Positions 25,421-34,656 of a stretch of DNA of 62,258 nt are shown here, in pieces. The notes beneath the pieces were generated by a model. That model ran no database searches. It was given only the letters and a program-made list of their open reading frames with translations, and was not told the origin of the DNA. Position 1 is the first letter of the stretch; every line of letters begins with the position of its first letter. Made by a program: the position numbers and the translations under genes. This DNA is from Bacillus sp. V59.32b (GTDB taxonomy: Bacteria; Bacillota; Bacilli; Bacillales; DSM-1321), in the NCBI RefSeq assembly GCF_003429085.1, contig NZ_QVTC01000040.1:1-62258 (forward strand). The letters run 5' to 3'.

Positions 25421-25841
25421 GGGGAAAAATCATATTGTAATAGTTGGCTGGTCAAAGAAAGCAGAATATGCGGTAAAGGGGATTCTTTCGACTAAGGACT
25501 CTGACATAGTGATCATTGATGAACTGATTAAGGAGCCTTTTGAACACGACAGAGTTCATTTTGTTGCCGGTGATGCTGCTACAGAGAATACAATAGATAT
25601 GGCGAATATTAAGGAAGCCAAATCTTTCATTATTTTTGCTGATGATAAGATTGATAATCCTTTATTGATTGATGGGAAGAGCATGTTGTTAGCAGCCTCG
25701 ATAGAACAATATGCACCAAATGTAAAAACGGTTATAGAAGTAATAAAGGAAGAACATCTTAGAGGCTTTACTCACGTTAAAGTGGATGAATTTATATTAT
25801 CTAACGAACTTGTTTCCAGGAGAGCTGTTGACTCTTTATAG
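25410..25841 (+). CDS. TrkA-N/RCK domain protein, partner of the channel
   Basis: 143 residues. HIVIVGWSKKAEYAV is the nucleotide-binding start of an RCK domain, IIDE the acidic ribose-binding end, and GDAATENT follows. It ends after DEFILSNELVSRRAVDSL, without the further C-terminal lobe of YugO. TTG start at 25410 with a GGGAAGGG site inside the pore gene. It senses ligand to gate the pore in the family. The overlap suggests translational coupling or a relic of a single gene. Confidence 0.75.
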   Translation: MKYKGKNHIVIVGWSKKAEYAVKGILSTKDSDIVIIDELIKEPFEHDRVHFVAGDAATENTIDMANIKEAKSFIIFADDKIDNPLLIDGKSMLLAASIEQYAPNVKTVIEVIKEEHLRGFTHVKVDEFILSNELVSRRAVDSL

Positions 25842-25849
25842 AACTGGGA

Positions 25850-25877
25850 AGAGCCCTTACCTCCTCGGTTAGGGCTC
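25850..25877 (+). terminator. Rho-independent terminator
   Basis: GAGCCCT pairs with AGGGCTC around a 13-base loop, then TCTGTTATT. Nothing else is evident in 25878-26040. Confidence 0.65.
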
Positions 25878-26050
25878 TCTGTTATTAAAGCTTTTTACAT
25901 GTCTTTTGTTGAACTGAAGGAGCAATTCACAGGAATACGTTTAATGGTTCTGTTTGTTTAAAATTTTGAATACTAGTTAAAGATACGATATCTGCATTCT
26001 TCTTTCCAGTGATCATATCAAGCGATTAAATAACAGGGGGAAAAACTTAT

Positions 26051-26335
26051 ATGATTACTGTATTAAAAGTATCATCAAAATCAAATCCGAATTCAGTTGC
26101 AGGTGCCATCGCGGGAGTATTAAAAGAAAGAGGAAATACAGAAATTCAAGCGATAGGAGCGGGTGCTGTAAATCAAGCGATTAAAGCCATTGCGATTGCA
26201 AGAGGATTCGTAGCACCAAGTGGTTTTAATCTCATTTTTGTTCCTGCATTTACAGATGTTTTAATCAATAATGAAAATAAAACAGCAATCAAATTATTGG
26301 TAGGCCATAGAAAAGTGTCGAGACGTTTAAAATAA
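26051..26335 (+). CDS. spoVS: stage V sporulation protein S
   Basis: 94 residues; start ATG after CAGGGGGA. Nearly the whole family sequence is present: LKVSSKSNPNSVAGAIAG, EIQAIGAGAVNQAIKAIAIA, RGFVAPSG, PAFTD and TAIKLLVGHR. SpoVS is a small Alba-like nucleic-acid-binding protein needed for coat assembly and forespore/mother-cell progression. The less conserved middle (LIFVPAFTDVLINNENK) suggests a paralogue rather than the main copy. Confidence 0.9.
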   Translation: MITVLKVSSKSNPNSVAGAIAGVLKERGNTEIQAIGAGAVNQAIKAIAIARGFVAPSGFNLIFVPAFTDVLINNENKTAIKLLVGHRKVSRRLK

Positions 26336-26388
26336 ATTCCCTAATATTATATTACGGTGATAGACACCCGCAGTTACCAGGCAAATTA

Positions 26389-26713
26389 ATGGAGTCGGCC
26401 ATTGCTTTAAGCATTATATACGTAGCACTCATCAATATTTTTAATCAAGAATCAAAACATCAGTCATGTCTTGCCTTCCGTTTTGGACTGATCCATGAGT
26501 TCGGTTGCCGGAATCCTGTCGGAAATGCGATTGGATGGAAACCATTTGGCATCTTCTCTGTTGTCCTTCAATATTGGTATCGAAATAGGACAGTTGCTAA
26601 TCGTATCGTTGACATTCCCTATAATCCTGTGGATAAAAAAGCTAACGTTAAAGCCGATTATATGGGTCATCTCTGGAACGTCGGTAGCTATATTAGGTTT
26701 TGGACTGGTTTGA
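26389..26713 (+). pseudogene. HupE/UreJ-like membrane protein fragment with frameshift
   Basis: Frame 1 reads ESAIALSIIYVALIN...FRFGLIHEFG. Near 26500 the similarity jumps to the other frame: AGILSEMRLDGNHLASS, then FNIGIEIGQLLIVSLTF, to a stop at 26713. The joined text is the C-terminal half of a HupE-type metal/hydrogenase accessory membrane protein. The first half is gone. About two bases are lost at the junction. Confidence 0.7.
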
Positions 26714-26778
26714 TTTTTGTCAAAGGGCGTTTTGATGATATGTTACCGATTTGTAACCATAATAAATAAAAGGAACCT

Positions 26779-27110
26779 GCTGAACTGCACCCCATTTGTT
26801 AGACACAATTAACAATTATAGGTGCAGTTTTTATTATGTCTAAATATTCATTAGAGACAAAGCTGGTTGCTGTACAAGCATACCTTGAACATAAAGGATC
26901 TTTTAAAGTTATATCGCAAAATTACAGAGTAAGTACTACCATGTTGAAAAAATGGGTGGCTAAATTCCGTGAACACGATGAAAAAGCCTTTCACCCAAGA
27001 TATACAAATTATTTAGTACAGTTTAAAATGGACGTAATTAAATACATTAACGAAACAGGAGTGTCCACGCAAGAAGCCGCCATGAAACTAATGGAGGAAA
27101 TTAGGTGAGG
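26779..27110 (+). mobile_element. IS3-family (IS150-like) insertion sequence remnant
   Basis: Begins with TGAACTGCACCCCATTTGTT, which looks like an IS150-group end, and carries only the orfA part. No orfB (DDE) frame or right end is visible in the following 220 bases. The element has lost most of its length. Confidence 0.65.
26836..27108 (+). CDS. IS3-family transposase OrfA (helix-turn-helix)
   Basis: 90 residues. SLETKLVAVQAYLEHKGSF followed by VISQNYRVSTTMLKKWVAKF is the HTH of IS3/IS150 OrfA, and the second part (FKMDVIKYINETG, STQEAAMKL) begins the second HTH. It is shorter than usual (~170 residues) and stops early. DNA-binding part only, so no transposition by itself. Confidence 0.75.
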   Translation: MSKYSLETKLVAVQAYLEHKGSFKVISQNYRVSTTMLKKWVAKFREHDEKAFHPRYTNYLVQFKMDVIKYINETGVSTQEAAMKLMEEIR

Positions 27111-27328
27111 TGTAACATGTACTAACCATGTCAGCCAGTTGCGCCTCAAGATGGTCGAAGTTATAACGGGTGCTTTACTTCAGTAAGACAAGATAAATGA
27201 TTTTAAACAATCGGCGCGATTACTGGGTATCCGAAATTTTCTTATTACAGAAATTAAAAAAACTGATCATAGATTACTATGGCCAGAACCACAAAAAATG
27301 AGTGACTTTCAAAATAGAATAGATGATA
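27111..27328. other. degenerate DNA after the IS remnant
   Basis: No intact gene. A plus-strand frame from about 27187 reads DKINDFKQSARLLGIRNFL and on to a stop at about 27345. It looks like a DNA-binding domain fragment, but has no start codon or ribosome binding site. Confidence 0.4.
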
Positions 27329-27955
27329 TTATTCTATTGTTTTAAGTTCTTTTTTATATTTCTTAATCGCTTCGTCAGTTAGTTTTTTAACGAATTTATC
27401 ATCACCCTTGAACTCTAAATCACCTGGTGTTCCTTCTAGTGGGGCTTTACCGAATATTGCACTAAGTGGAATAAATGTACCTGGATCAGAACTGCTCTCA
27501 TCCATAAACAAAATATAATGCTTCCCTGTTTTCATAAGTTCATAACCATCATTTGTATATATAATTTTCTTTTTCCCATCTCCAATTGTATCTGTTGCGG
27601 CATTTTCTAAAACCGGTATTACACTTGTTTTAGAAATATCTTTCCCAGTTGTATTTTTTAGTACTTTTTTGACTTGGAAATCTGATATAGTGTATCCTCC
27701 TATAATCCCTTCATAACCATCCTCTCCCTCTACTCCATCTGTAAGAATAGTAGGAACTTCTTTTGAAAGTTTTTTACCAACAACTACCAAGGTAGCCTTA
27801 TTTTCCATCTCTTCTAAACTTACTAATCCATCCCGTTTTCCCTTGCCGAAGTATTCCTCTTCAATAACTGGCTTTTCTGAATCAGATGTAAAAAAACTAC
27901 CCAAAGCCACTAAAGTAATTAACACTGCTCCGGCAATTGTACCTTTAAGTTTCAT
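27329..27955 (-). CDS. secreted hypothetical protein, 208 aa
   Basis: ATG behind AAAGGGGGA. Residues 5-23 form a signal peptide or anchor (GTIAGAVLITLVALGSFF). The exported part is Lys/Asp/Gly-rich with strands such as ATLVVVGKKLS, YTISDFQVKKVLKN and GKHYILFMDES, a pattern seen in small secreted proteins of bacilli of unknown role. It is directly downstream of a truncated metalloprotease on the same strand, so the two were probably one operon. Confidence 0.7.
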   Translation of the reverse strand: MKLKGTIAGAVLITLVALGSFFTSDSEKPVIEEEYFGKGKRDGLVSLEEMENKATLVVVGKKLSKEVPTILTDGVEGEDGYEGIIGGYTISDFQVKKVLKNTTGKDISKTSVIPVLENAATDTIGDGKKKIIYTNDGYELMKTGKHYILFMDESSSDPGTFIPLSAIFGKAPLEGTPGDLEFKGDDKFVKKLTDEAIKKYKKELKTIE

Positions 27956-27975
27956 CTGGGAATCTTCCCCCTTTA

Positions 27976-28353
27976 TTAATATCTCGCTCTAATTCCTGCC
28001 CAGTCATCTGCTACCGGGTTGAGTTCATCTAGAAACTCTGGGCCAGAAACCATGATGGAACGTACGTCGTCCTCGTGAGCTAGACCAAATGAGTGTCCCA
28101 CTTCATGCACAGCTGTTTCTTTCTCTCGGAGATCACTAAGTCCACCGAAATCTTTCCAAAAAGTAATGTTTGAGTAAGTGTTATATACACAGCGACATGA
28201 GCTAACCTCTGAAGCATAGTCATTGGTATCTGTACTAGATTTTTCAAATCTTATAGCAGCATTGGATTTGGTATATGTTCGCCCGATAACTTTAAGTTCA
28301 TAAGCAGGATCCCATGCTTTAACTCCGTACGTAGCATCGGTAGTCCACTCTCC
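27976..28353 (-). pseudogene. metzincin-type zinc metalloprotease, N-terminus missing
   Basis: The minus-strand frame is open from 28353 to TAA at 27976-27978 (~125 codons) with no start codon at its head. It holds the zinc site HEVGHSFGLAH (HExxHxxGxxH) and the Met-turn-like SIMVSG, a matrixin-like catalytic domain. The pro and N-terminal parts are gone, apparently by a deletion that brought the PCYCGC lipoprotein gene six bases away. It may be a dead gene. Confidence 0.7.
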
Positions 28354-28358
28354 TTAAG

Positions 28359-28892
28359 CTACACTTCAGGTGTTGGAGTTGGTTTCGCGTAGCCATCTTT
28401 ATATTGTTTATCAATGTTTTCACGTATTTCTTTTACCGATTTTCCCTTGCTGTAATCCACCACGGACTGAGCCGCAATTTCCAGGCAAACCCCGCACTTT
28501 GTTCCATGGTCGTCCCAGACGACCGCTCCATTTTTCTTATTTTCGAATACGAAGCAATCATAATTATTCTTATGTCCAGCTTCCTCCCCGCAGCCGCAGT
28601 AGCAAGGCATTTGCTCTAACAGACCTTTATTTTGCGCAGCCGCTAAGTAGATGGTCTTCATATCGTCTGGTTTATCTGATAAAAAAGCAGGGGGCTTATC
28701 CAACCCACTTGTTTCTTCCCTGATATCTCCAGGACCAGAATGTTTGGCATGTCCCGCATGAGTTTCCTGATTTCCATGAATCACACTATTTTCTTCTTTC
28801 TTTCTCTCACTGCTTGTATCATCTTTCCCACAGGCGGCAATCAATAAGCTAGTGGAAATTCCTATCATTATAGTAATTTTTTTAATGGTCAT
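28359..28892 (-). CDS. PCYCGC-motif lipoprotein, 177 aa
   Basis: Start ATG at 28892 with AAGGAG 11 bases upstream. Signal peptide with lipobox LLIAAC, a His-rich linker (HGNQETHAGHAKHSG), then PPAFLS, and the family motif MPCYCGCGEEAGHKN, a further Cys in YDCFVF and CGVC. The Cys/His set suggests binding of a metal such as copper on the outer membrane face. Members of this family are common in Bacillaceae; the substrate is not known. Confidence 0.85.
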   Translation of the reverse strand: MTIKKITIMIGISTSLLIAACGKDDTSSERKKEENSVIHGNQETHAGHAKHSGPGDIREETSGLDKPPAFLSDKPDDMKTIYLAAAQNKGLLEQMPCYCGCGEEAGHKNNYDCFVFENKKNGAVVWDDHGTKCGVCLEIAAQSVVDYSKGKSVKEIRENIDKQYKDGYAKPTPTPEV

Positions 28893-29054
28893 GTCAACAC
28901 TCCTTAATGATCGGTACATACCCCCATCTTACAGATAAAAGATATGATTCTTCAATTTTTTAAAAATAATCATGTCGAGTGTACAACAATATTGCCCTGA
29001 TTGCCAATACTATCGTTTAGTTACATCCATTATTATTCCTGAACAGTTGCATTC

Positions 29055-29087
29055 AAAAAAGCTGCCGGAAACTTTCCTCGACAGCCC
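29055..29087 (-). terminator. Rho-independent terminator
   Basis: Minus strand GCTGTCG...CGGCAGC stem followed by TTTTTT, downstream of the 29116 gene. Confidence 0.75.
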
Positions 29088-29115
29088 GAATGATAAATGC
29101 TCCAGTACAGGATAT

Positions 29116-29871
29116 TTAATCGTTTATAACCATAAAACAAACATCTTCAATCGGGATTTCCTGCTCATTTTCTCCTTTACAAATAGCGACCGATTCTCGT
29201 GTTACGTCTTTTATTTCTCCCATTATCACTTCGTCTGGCAATACTGCTTTTACTTCTTTATCTAAAAACGCCAGAAGATATATCACGAGATCGAGACCGA
29301 AAAAAATATCGATCAGTTGCGGTGACTGCGAGACAACATCGCCAAAATTAAACGTAATCGCCCTCCTAAGGCACGGGTCAATATCGACTAATCGAGGCTC
29401 TTCTTCCGGATCGGCAAACCGGTTTTGCAGATCGATCGAGCAGACCTTCAGATAGGGAATCAACATCTGTTTTCCACCTCTTCGTACTATAACAAAGTCT
29501 CTTCCTGCAAAGTGGACTCGTCCCTTCACAACCCGATTTTCTTCTTCGTTTTCTGCGATCGGACATTCCAGTTTCACCATTACATTTTGACCGAGCAGCC
29601 CCCTAAACGCAGCTTCCCTTGCTTCTTTACGTCTTTCTTCATCCCGTCTCTCATCTGAAAGCCCCAAATCCAGGAGCAATTCGTTTGCAGCATCAATTCT
29701 TGCTTCAAGCTCCTCCAATTCTTCAGGCGGGAGACAGCTGGTCGGGGATGGGAATTTAAACGTTTCGATTTTGTCCGGACAGCGAAAATCAGGAATACAG
29801 AAGTCATCAGGGGCATCAGGAGGAACCACTTCAGGGCAGCAAAACTCTTCGCGCACAAATTTTTTCATCAT
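29116..29871 (-). CDS. LSm-like repeat protein beside mnx cassette 2, 251 aa
   Basis: The start is the first of two ATGs at 29871, with AAAGGAGG upstream. The first ~50 residues carry four Cys in Pro/Asp-rich sequence (CCPEVVPPDAPDDFC). A helical linker follows, then two related beta domains: GRVHFAGRDFVIVRRGGKQMLIPY and, after a helix FNFGDVVSQSPQLIDIFF, the closing MGEIKDV...EIPIEDVCFM. The same layout occurs in the 250-residue protein at 38969. It follows mnxG2 by 113 bases, so it may be the last gene of cassette 2. Function unknown; a spore-surface scaffold is likely. Confidence 0.75.
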   Translation of the reverse strand: MMKKFVREEFCCPEVVPPDAPDDFCIPDFRCPDKIETFKFPSPTSCLPPEELEELEARIDAANELLLDLGLSDERRDEERRKEAREAAFRGLLGQNVMVKLECPIAENEEENRVVKGRVHFAGRDFVIVRRGGKQMLIPYLKVCSIDLQNRFADPEEEPRLVDIDPCLRRAITFNFGDVVSQSPQLIDIFFGLDLVIYLLAFLDKEVKAVLPDEVIMGEIKDVTRESVAICKGENEQEIPIEDVCFMVIND

Positions 29872-29894
29872 TTTCACACCTCCTTTACTTAAAG

Positions 29895-29923
29895 GGGGAA
29901 GTTTTCTCATTCCCCCTTTGTAA
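29895..29923. other. inverted repeat between mnxG2 and the LSm-like gene
   Basis: AAAGGGGGA and TCCCCCTTT form a nine-base-pair stem around a ten-base loop. There is no T run on the minus strand, so it may stabilise RNA ends or attenuate rather than terminate. Confidence 0.5.
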
Positions 29924-29984
29924 TTAGATATTTAGTACGATTGATGTCTTATAGAGGAACAAAGTATGATTGGACTTCGCTTTT

Positions 29985-32900
29985 TTACCATTCCAATTTT
30001 GGCAGGTGAGGTTGGAAGCTGCCATGGACGCGCATGATTCCCCACATCCCCTGCTCGATATCCCAACGGATATTTCCTGATCGGTACATATAATCCCCAG
30101 GGAATTGGAAGATGCCTCCTGCACCGCCGATTAACCGGAGATCATCTGTATGCCCCGGAACGATATGGCCGACAAAGGATTCAATTCTTGACTCGAGATC
30201 ATTGTCATCAAATCGCCAGTAATGCCCGTGCAGATGGAAGGTGTGGGCACGCCTCCGTTCAGAAGGATTCACAAGCCGGATGATGACAGGATCCCCTGTG
30301 TAAGCTTCGAGAACCGGTGTGGAGGGATCGCCATGAACTTCCGAGCTAAATAACGCTTCCAAGTCCGGTACGGCGTTGAACCGGTTTATGAGGCGTTCAG
30401 TCCGGTAATTAAATCCGCGTGAACCGAAGTCATAGGTGTCTACTTCAAAGTCTTCCTGTGCCCCGATAACACTTGGCAGCTCTTGAAGGCCTACTGTTTC
30501 TTCTCCCAGAATGCCTGCGACTGGGTCGATGATTAATTGACCGTTTTTATCCTCTAATCTGACCCCGTCATGCATGATCAGCACAAACTCCCTTATTTCC
30601 GGCAGCAATGGGTTGCTTAAGACCACTTCCACACCGGTCTTGACCTCTTTGCGGGTATGAGGATCCAGATATACCGTTCCTTTCGGTTCGGCTATGTAAG
30701 CCCCGAACGCCCCAAAGGAACGGTGGTTTCTTAAGTCCGCCATGTCCCACATCGCACAGGCGCCAGCAGGTACATCGACATACCAGCGATAAGTGATCAC
30801 TTCTCCCGGCCCTACCGTCTGGTCAAAGTTAAACCCGACTGTGTCCCCGCTGGATGTTTTTACATCAAAATCAAGCAGGTTCGGATGCAGCGAAATTCTT
30901 ACCGAAGGCGGATATGGCGCCTGTTCCTTGACTGGAGGATAAGGATGAATGCCATCCAGGAATGGAAACTTTTCAAATTCAAGTTCACTTCGCAAGGTTA
31001 CCTCGACCAGGTCATCGACATTGCCTCTTAATACCAGCGGTTCCGGATTTTTATGCCCGGACTTTATGGCGTCCACGTCCTCTTCAAGAGCAAAGACAAT
31101 CCCGAACGGGTCGTGTTCACCATATTTGCTGTAAACAATCGGCGTCTGGAACGCGACGACATTATAGCGGCGGACGGGAGCATAGGCAGGAGCCGTGCTA
31201 ACGACTACAGGAGGAAGGGGCGGCGGCTCTCCAGTGCATACAGGCAGGCGTTCTGTCCTTGGCGGCGGCAGCGGACGGTCCGGCAGTGGAATCAAATCAG
31301 GCACTTCCTGGCCGAACGCGCGGATTAATCCCCATGTACCGTTCCAGACATCTTCTTCATCTTCAAACGCCCATAAATAATCGCCTTCCCGGGGAATAAA
31401 CGTATCCAAAGTGAATGATTCGGAAATGCCGATGTGCTGCTGGGCCCTATATTCAGATTCAACGTCGGGCCGTTCCGACTTCCAACGTAAGCCGTGGACG
31501 TTGAAACTGTGCGACTCTTCATGTGCTCCCTGTAAAAGCCGGATTCTGATCGGGTCGCCTTCATACGCCTTTAATATCGGAGTAACCGGATCACCATTGA
31601 CAAACGAGCTGAAGGAATAAGCAGGATCGCATTCCTTTCCGAGCCTGAATTGAAGCGGTTCATTTTTATAATTCACTGCAAATATACCGGGATCATCGGC
31701 GGAGCCGGGAAACGGCGGCGGCGCTAGGGGGCAACCGTTTTTGTCGAACAATAAAGCGAAATCCTGGATAAATAAAGCAATATCACGATAATCAGGAATT
31801 ATTGGATTAACAACGGTCACCTGGGTGCCATGGTCAACCTCCTCCCCAGTTGCTGAGTCGAAAAATCGCGAGAACCTTGGCTGGATTACACCGGTGCCGA
31901 ATACCCCATGTTGCTGATGGCTTACTGCAAACAAGTGGTCGTGCAAGAAGAATGCTTTTAATTCAACATCTGCAAACCATTCGTAACGGATTGTCTCCCC
32001 CGGCAATACCGAGCTGTCATAATTCCAGCCGACATTCGATGCATCGGATACAAGCACGTCAAATTTCACAAAGTGAATATGCAATCCGCATTCATAAGTC
32101 CTCGTTACAAGCTGAAAGGCGTCTCCATCAAGCACTTGTGGCAATAGATTCGTGAAATTGGCACGGATACTGGATCCGGCAGGAATATGAAGCGTCAATG
32201 GCTCCGGTTCCATTTTCCCTGAAAGCACATCATCCAGGTCTTCATCCAATACGTAAATCCGCCCTTTCGGATCATTCCAGCCTTGCTTGTTATACACGAT
32301 TGGCAGTTCAATTGCGGATATATTGAACTCTACGACCGGCGGGTTTCCAAGTGCAGGTTCGGCAAACACGGCACCTGGCCTGGCATTCGGGATAGCCGCA
32401 TTCCGCTCAAGTTCGGTCATCCCGCGGCCGCCGACAATCCCGAGCGGCGGCCGCGGCGCCTTGCAGCCGACTTTACCAGGAATAAAGTTCGGGAAACCCG
32501 GCCTTTCTTTTGTTGGAATCGGCGGGGCTGGACGGTCCGGCAACGGCTGGAGCGGCAGGATCGGAATCCCGTTAGGATAGCACTGGCTGCCATCCTGCAA
32601 GGTATCGAAAATGCGGTTGAGCGCCCACATCCCGACTTCAAAATGCGGGTATAAGTGGCAGTGGACAATCACATCGCCAATCCCTTGGTTAAGGCTGCCT
32701 AAGCCGTAAAATGGCCGAATATTGTAATGGCTTTGAGGGCTGATCGCCTGCGCATCAAAAATACCCGAGTCTACATTATCCGTGTCCCTGCCCCATTGAT
32801 GGACATGGTAATGGAAAACATGGGTTTCCTTTACGCCCGTATGAACCAGGCGAAAACACGCCGGGTCTCCTCTGTATCCGCGGTAAATCGGAGTGGCCGG

Positions 32901-33662
32901 ATCACCGAAAACCCAGGAATCATGATGGACTTCTTCGCCATCGCAATCCGGGCAGACAACACCTTCGTCGAGCAATTTCTTCCGATTGCTTAGAGGTTCA
33001 AACCGCAAATTGATGCCATGAAAGGATTCATCCTCCTGATTGGTTGTTGCATTAATTGGCCTATTGCTCGTTAAATCGTCCACCTCTAATTCATCGGTAA
33101 AGAAAAAGCCGTATTCCCTGAAAGACGGCAAAAAAGGATGGTGCACATCGGCAATGGCGCCGCTGTTGATCGGCCCACCCGTGACCGGGTCTGTCCACCA
33201 AGATCCTCTTACTTCCACAAACAAGGCGCCGCATAATCCATTTAACTGTGACCCTTCTTCAGAGCTTGCCGGGTTGCCTAAATCGGAGAAAAAATAAATT
33301 CCTTCACGGGTTGCGTTTATACGATAAAGGATTTGCTCTCCACAATCTACTAGCGAGCTTGGATTGAACCCGACATTCGCCCCGTCCGATGTTAAAACAT
33401 CATAATCCGCCTCCTGGAAATGGATTCCGGCAAGATGCGACAGCTTATTTTCGAATAATATTTCTACAATATCCCCTTCATTGGCACGGATTGAAAGGGG
33501 TTCAACAAGATCCACAGGTGTAAATGGATTCTTCCGGACGAGCTCTTTAACTTTATCTTCATTTTCTTTCAATACATAGATTTGCCCATTCGGATTATGG
33601 TCACCGAAATTATTAAGGACAATCCGAATGGGAATGGCAACGATATGGTACCTTCGTTTCAT
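29985..33662 (-). CDS. mnxG: giant multicopper oxidase, MnxG type (cassette 2)
   Basis: 1225 residues; ATG with TGGAGG upstream. Same domain series as the copy at 13074. The key sites are intact: HVFHYHVHQW, HCHLYPHFEVGMWAL, LHIHFVKFD, LHDHLFAVSHQQHG, SHSFNVHGLRW and AHTFHLHGHYW. By eye it is much closer to the copy at 34657 than to the copy at 13074, pointing to a later tandem duplication. A notable change in the N-terminal domain is the Cys in GLCGALFVE. It is the third gene of its E-F-G set. Predicted Mn(II) oxidase on the spore surface; whether all three copies oxidise Mn is open. Confidence 0.9.
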   Translation of the reverse strand: MKRRYHIVAIPIRIVLNNFGDHNPNGQIYVLKENEDKVKELVRKNPFTPVDLVEPLSIRANEGDIVEILFENKLSHLAGIHFQEADYDVLTSDGANVGFNPSSLVDCGEQILYRINATREGIYFFSDLGNPASSEEGSQLNGLCGALFVEVRGSWWTDPVTGGPINSGAIADVHHPFLPSFREYGFFFTDELEVDDLTSNRPINATTNQEDESFHGINLRFEPLSNRKKLLDEGVVCPDCDGEEVHHDSWVFGDPATPIYRGYRGDPACFRLVHTGVKETHVFHYHVHQWGRDTDNVDSGIFDAQAISPQSHYNIRPFYGLGSLNQGIGDVIVHCHLYPHFEVGMWALNRIFDTLQDGSQCYPNGIPILPLQPLPDRPAPPIPTKERPGFPNFIPGKVGCKAPRPPLGIVGGRGMTELERNAAIPNARPGAVFAEPALGNPPVVEFNISAIELPIVYNKQGWNDPKGRIYVLDEDLDDVLSGKMEPEPLTLHIPAGSSIRANFTNLLPQVLDGDAFQLVTRTYECGLHIHFVKFDVLVSDASNVGWNYDSSVLPGETIRYEWFADVELKAFFLHDHLFAVSHQQHGVFGTGVIQPRFSRFFDSATGEEVDHGTQVTVVNPIIPDYRDIALFIQDFALLFDKNGCPLAPPPFPGSADDPGIFAVNYKNEPLQFRLGKECDPAYSFSSFVNGDPVTPILKAYEGDPIRIRLLQGAHEESHSFNVHGLRWKSERPDVESEYRAQQHIGISESFTLDTFIPREGDYLWAFEDEEDVWNGTWGLIRAFGQEVPDLIPLPDRPLPPPRTERLPVCTGEPPPLPPVVVSTAPAYAPVRRYNVVAFQTPIVYSKYGEHDPFGIVFALEEDVDAIKSGHKNPEPLVLRGNVDDLVEVTLRSELEFEKFPFLDGIHPYPPVKEQAPYPPSVRISLHPNLLDFDVKTSSGDTVGFNFDQTVGPGEVITYRWYVDVPAGACAMWDMADLRNHRSFGAFGAYIAEPKGTVYLDPHTRKEVKTGVEVVLSNPLLPEIREFVLIMHDGVRLEDKNGQLIIDPVAGILGEETVGLQELPSVIGAQEDFEVDTYDFGSRGFNYRTERLINRFNAVPDLEALFSSEVHGDPSTPVLEAYTGDPVIIRLVNPSERRRAHTFHLHGHYWRFDDNDLESRIESFVGHIVPGHTDDLRLIGGAGGIFQFPGDYMYRSGNIRWDIEQGMWGIMRVHGSFQPHLPKLEW

Positions 33663-33682
33663 TCATTTGCCTCCATTTCCTA

Positions 33683-33985
33683 TTAACCAAAATCCTTCAA
33701 TTCAGGAATTCTGGGAGCATCATCTCGTTCAATGAAAAATGCTTCAATAAGATCAATGTGTATGAACCAGCGCCGATTCTCCAATTGCTGAAAGTGTGTC
33801 GTTTCCACATCCAATTCAAGCGCATCACCGACAACATCGATAATGATTCCAATGAACAGAAAAGGAAACGATGGTGTCAGCATGAATATTTTGCGGCCAA
33901 TTCCTTCCCTTATGTGATTTGTCACAGCATTTTGACGCTGGACATTAATCATGTCCAATGTTGAATCTATTTGGCCATCTGCCAT
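33683..33985 (-). CDS. mnxF: MnxF-like small subunit (cassette 2)
   Basis: 100 residues from ATG 33985, preceded by AAAGGAGGTTG; the frame is open upstream but the added residues are Arg/Lys-rich and overlap mnxE. It carries IFMLTPSFPFLFIGIIIDVV, LDVETTHFQQLENRRWFIHID and a FFIERDDAP tail. It closely resembles the cassette 3 copy. It lies 20 bases before mnxG2 and 28 after mnxE2. Confidence 0.85.
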   Translation of the reverse strand: MADGQIDSTLDMINVQRQNAVTNHIREGIGRKIFMLTPSFPFLFIGIIIDVVGDALELDVETTHFQQLENRRWFIHIDLIEAFFIERDDAPRIPELKDFG

Positions 33986-34013
33986 TTTAACAACCTCCTT
34001 TTTTAAGCGACTT

Positions 34014-34307
34014 TTAAATAAGCGGGAATACCTCACCGCAGCCGATCTCAAACGTTGCTTGTGCCGCTTTTTCCAGCGGGATGCTAAGCGGTGTCGGGAA
34101 TTGAAAGAACGGTGCATTGACCAGCTTAATATTTACCGGAAAAAGTGTGACATGCCCCCTTTCGACTTCGACAATGGTTCCGCAGAAAATCGGCCGAAAT
34201 GTTTGCCCTAGTAAATTTAATTGTGGTGATGATGTAACTATTAACACTTCTTCGCCGATTCTGTTTCTTAATTCTCTAAAAACCACATCCTGGGTTCGAT
34301 TTGTCAT
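34014..34307 (-). CDS. mnxE: MnxE-like small subunit (cassette 2)
   Basis: 97 residues from ATG 34307 with AGGGAGG ten bases upstream. Core QLNLLGQTFRPIFCGTIV then ERGHVTLFPVNIKLVNAP and FPTPLSIPLEK. Compared with cassette 1 it gains Cys in IFCGTI and in GCGEVF, as does cassette 3. It is first gene of the set, after a ~310-base intergenic stretch (34308-34617) that must hold its promoter. A weak CATTTAGTA near 34327-34335 on the minus strand is the only candidate I see. Confidence 0.85.
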   Translation of the reverse strand: MTNRTQDVVFRELRNRIGEEVLIVTSSPQLNLLGQTFRPIFCGTIVEVERGHVTLFPVNIKLVNAPFFQFPTPLSIPLEKAAQATFEIGCGEVFPLI

Positions 34308-34617
34308 TATTGTCCTCCCTTTTATGTTTACTAAATGTATTTCAGCGAAAATTACAATATTTGATATATAACTCTGAAAGATACAGCCATCTTTGATTCT
34401 CAGGTATACTAGATAAATCACTTCATGCATTGCTTCAATCCTAATCTAGGCTTTATTTAGTGACCACGCCCTTCTATTTACAGTTCTATAAGGATTCGGA
34501 AGCTATATTACTTTATGCATTAGCTTGCTTATTGATTGTACAACTCTTATTCTTGTAAAAAACGGGCAGTTACAGCATTGATATAGCCAACGAGTTAACT
34601 TCTCGATAATAAAAATA

Positions 34618-34652
34618 CAAAAAAACAGGAAGATCTTACCCCCCTGTTTCAT
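34618..34652 (-). terminator. terminator after mnxG3
   Basis: Minus-strand AAACAGG...CCTGTTTTTTT hairpin with an inner GGGGGTAAGATCTT loop. It makes cassettes 2 and 3 separate transcripts. Confidence 0.75.
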
Positions 34653-34656
34653 ACGC

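Noticed and set aside
28972-29265. Plus-strand frame with CxxC near its start
   Set aside because: It overlaps the 3' end of the minus-strand gene at 29116 and its terminator, with no ribosome binding site and no sensible downstream sequence.
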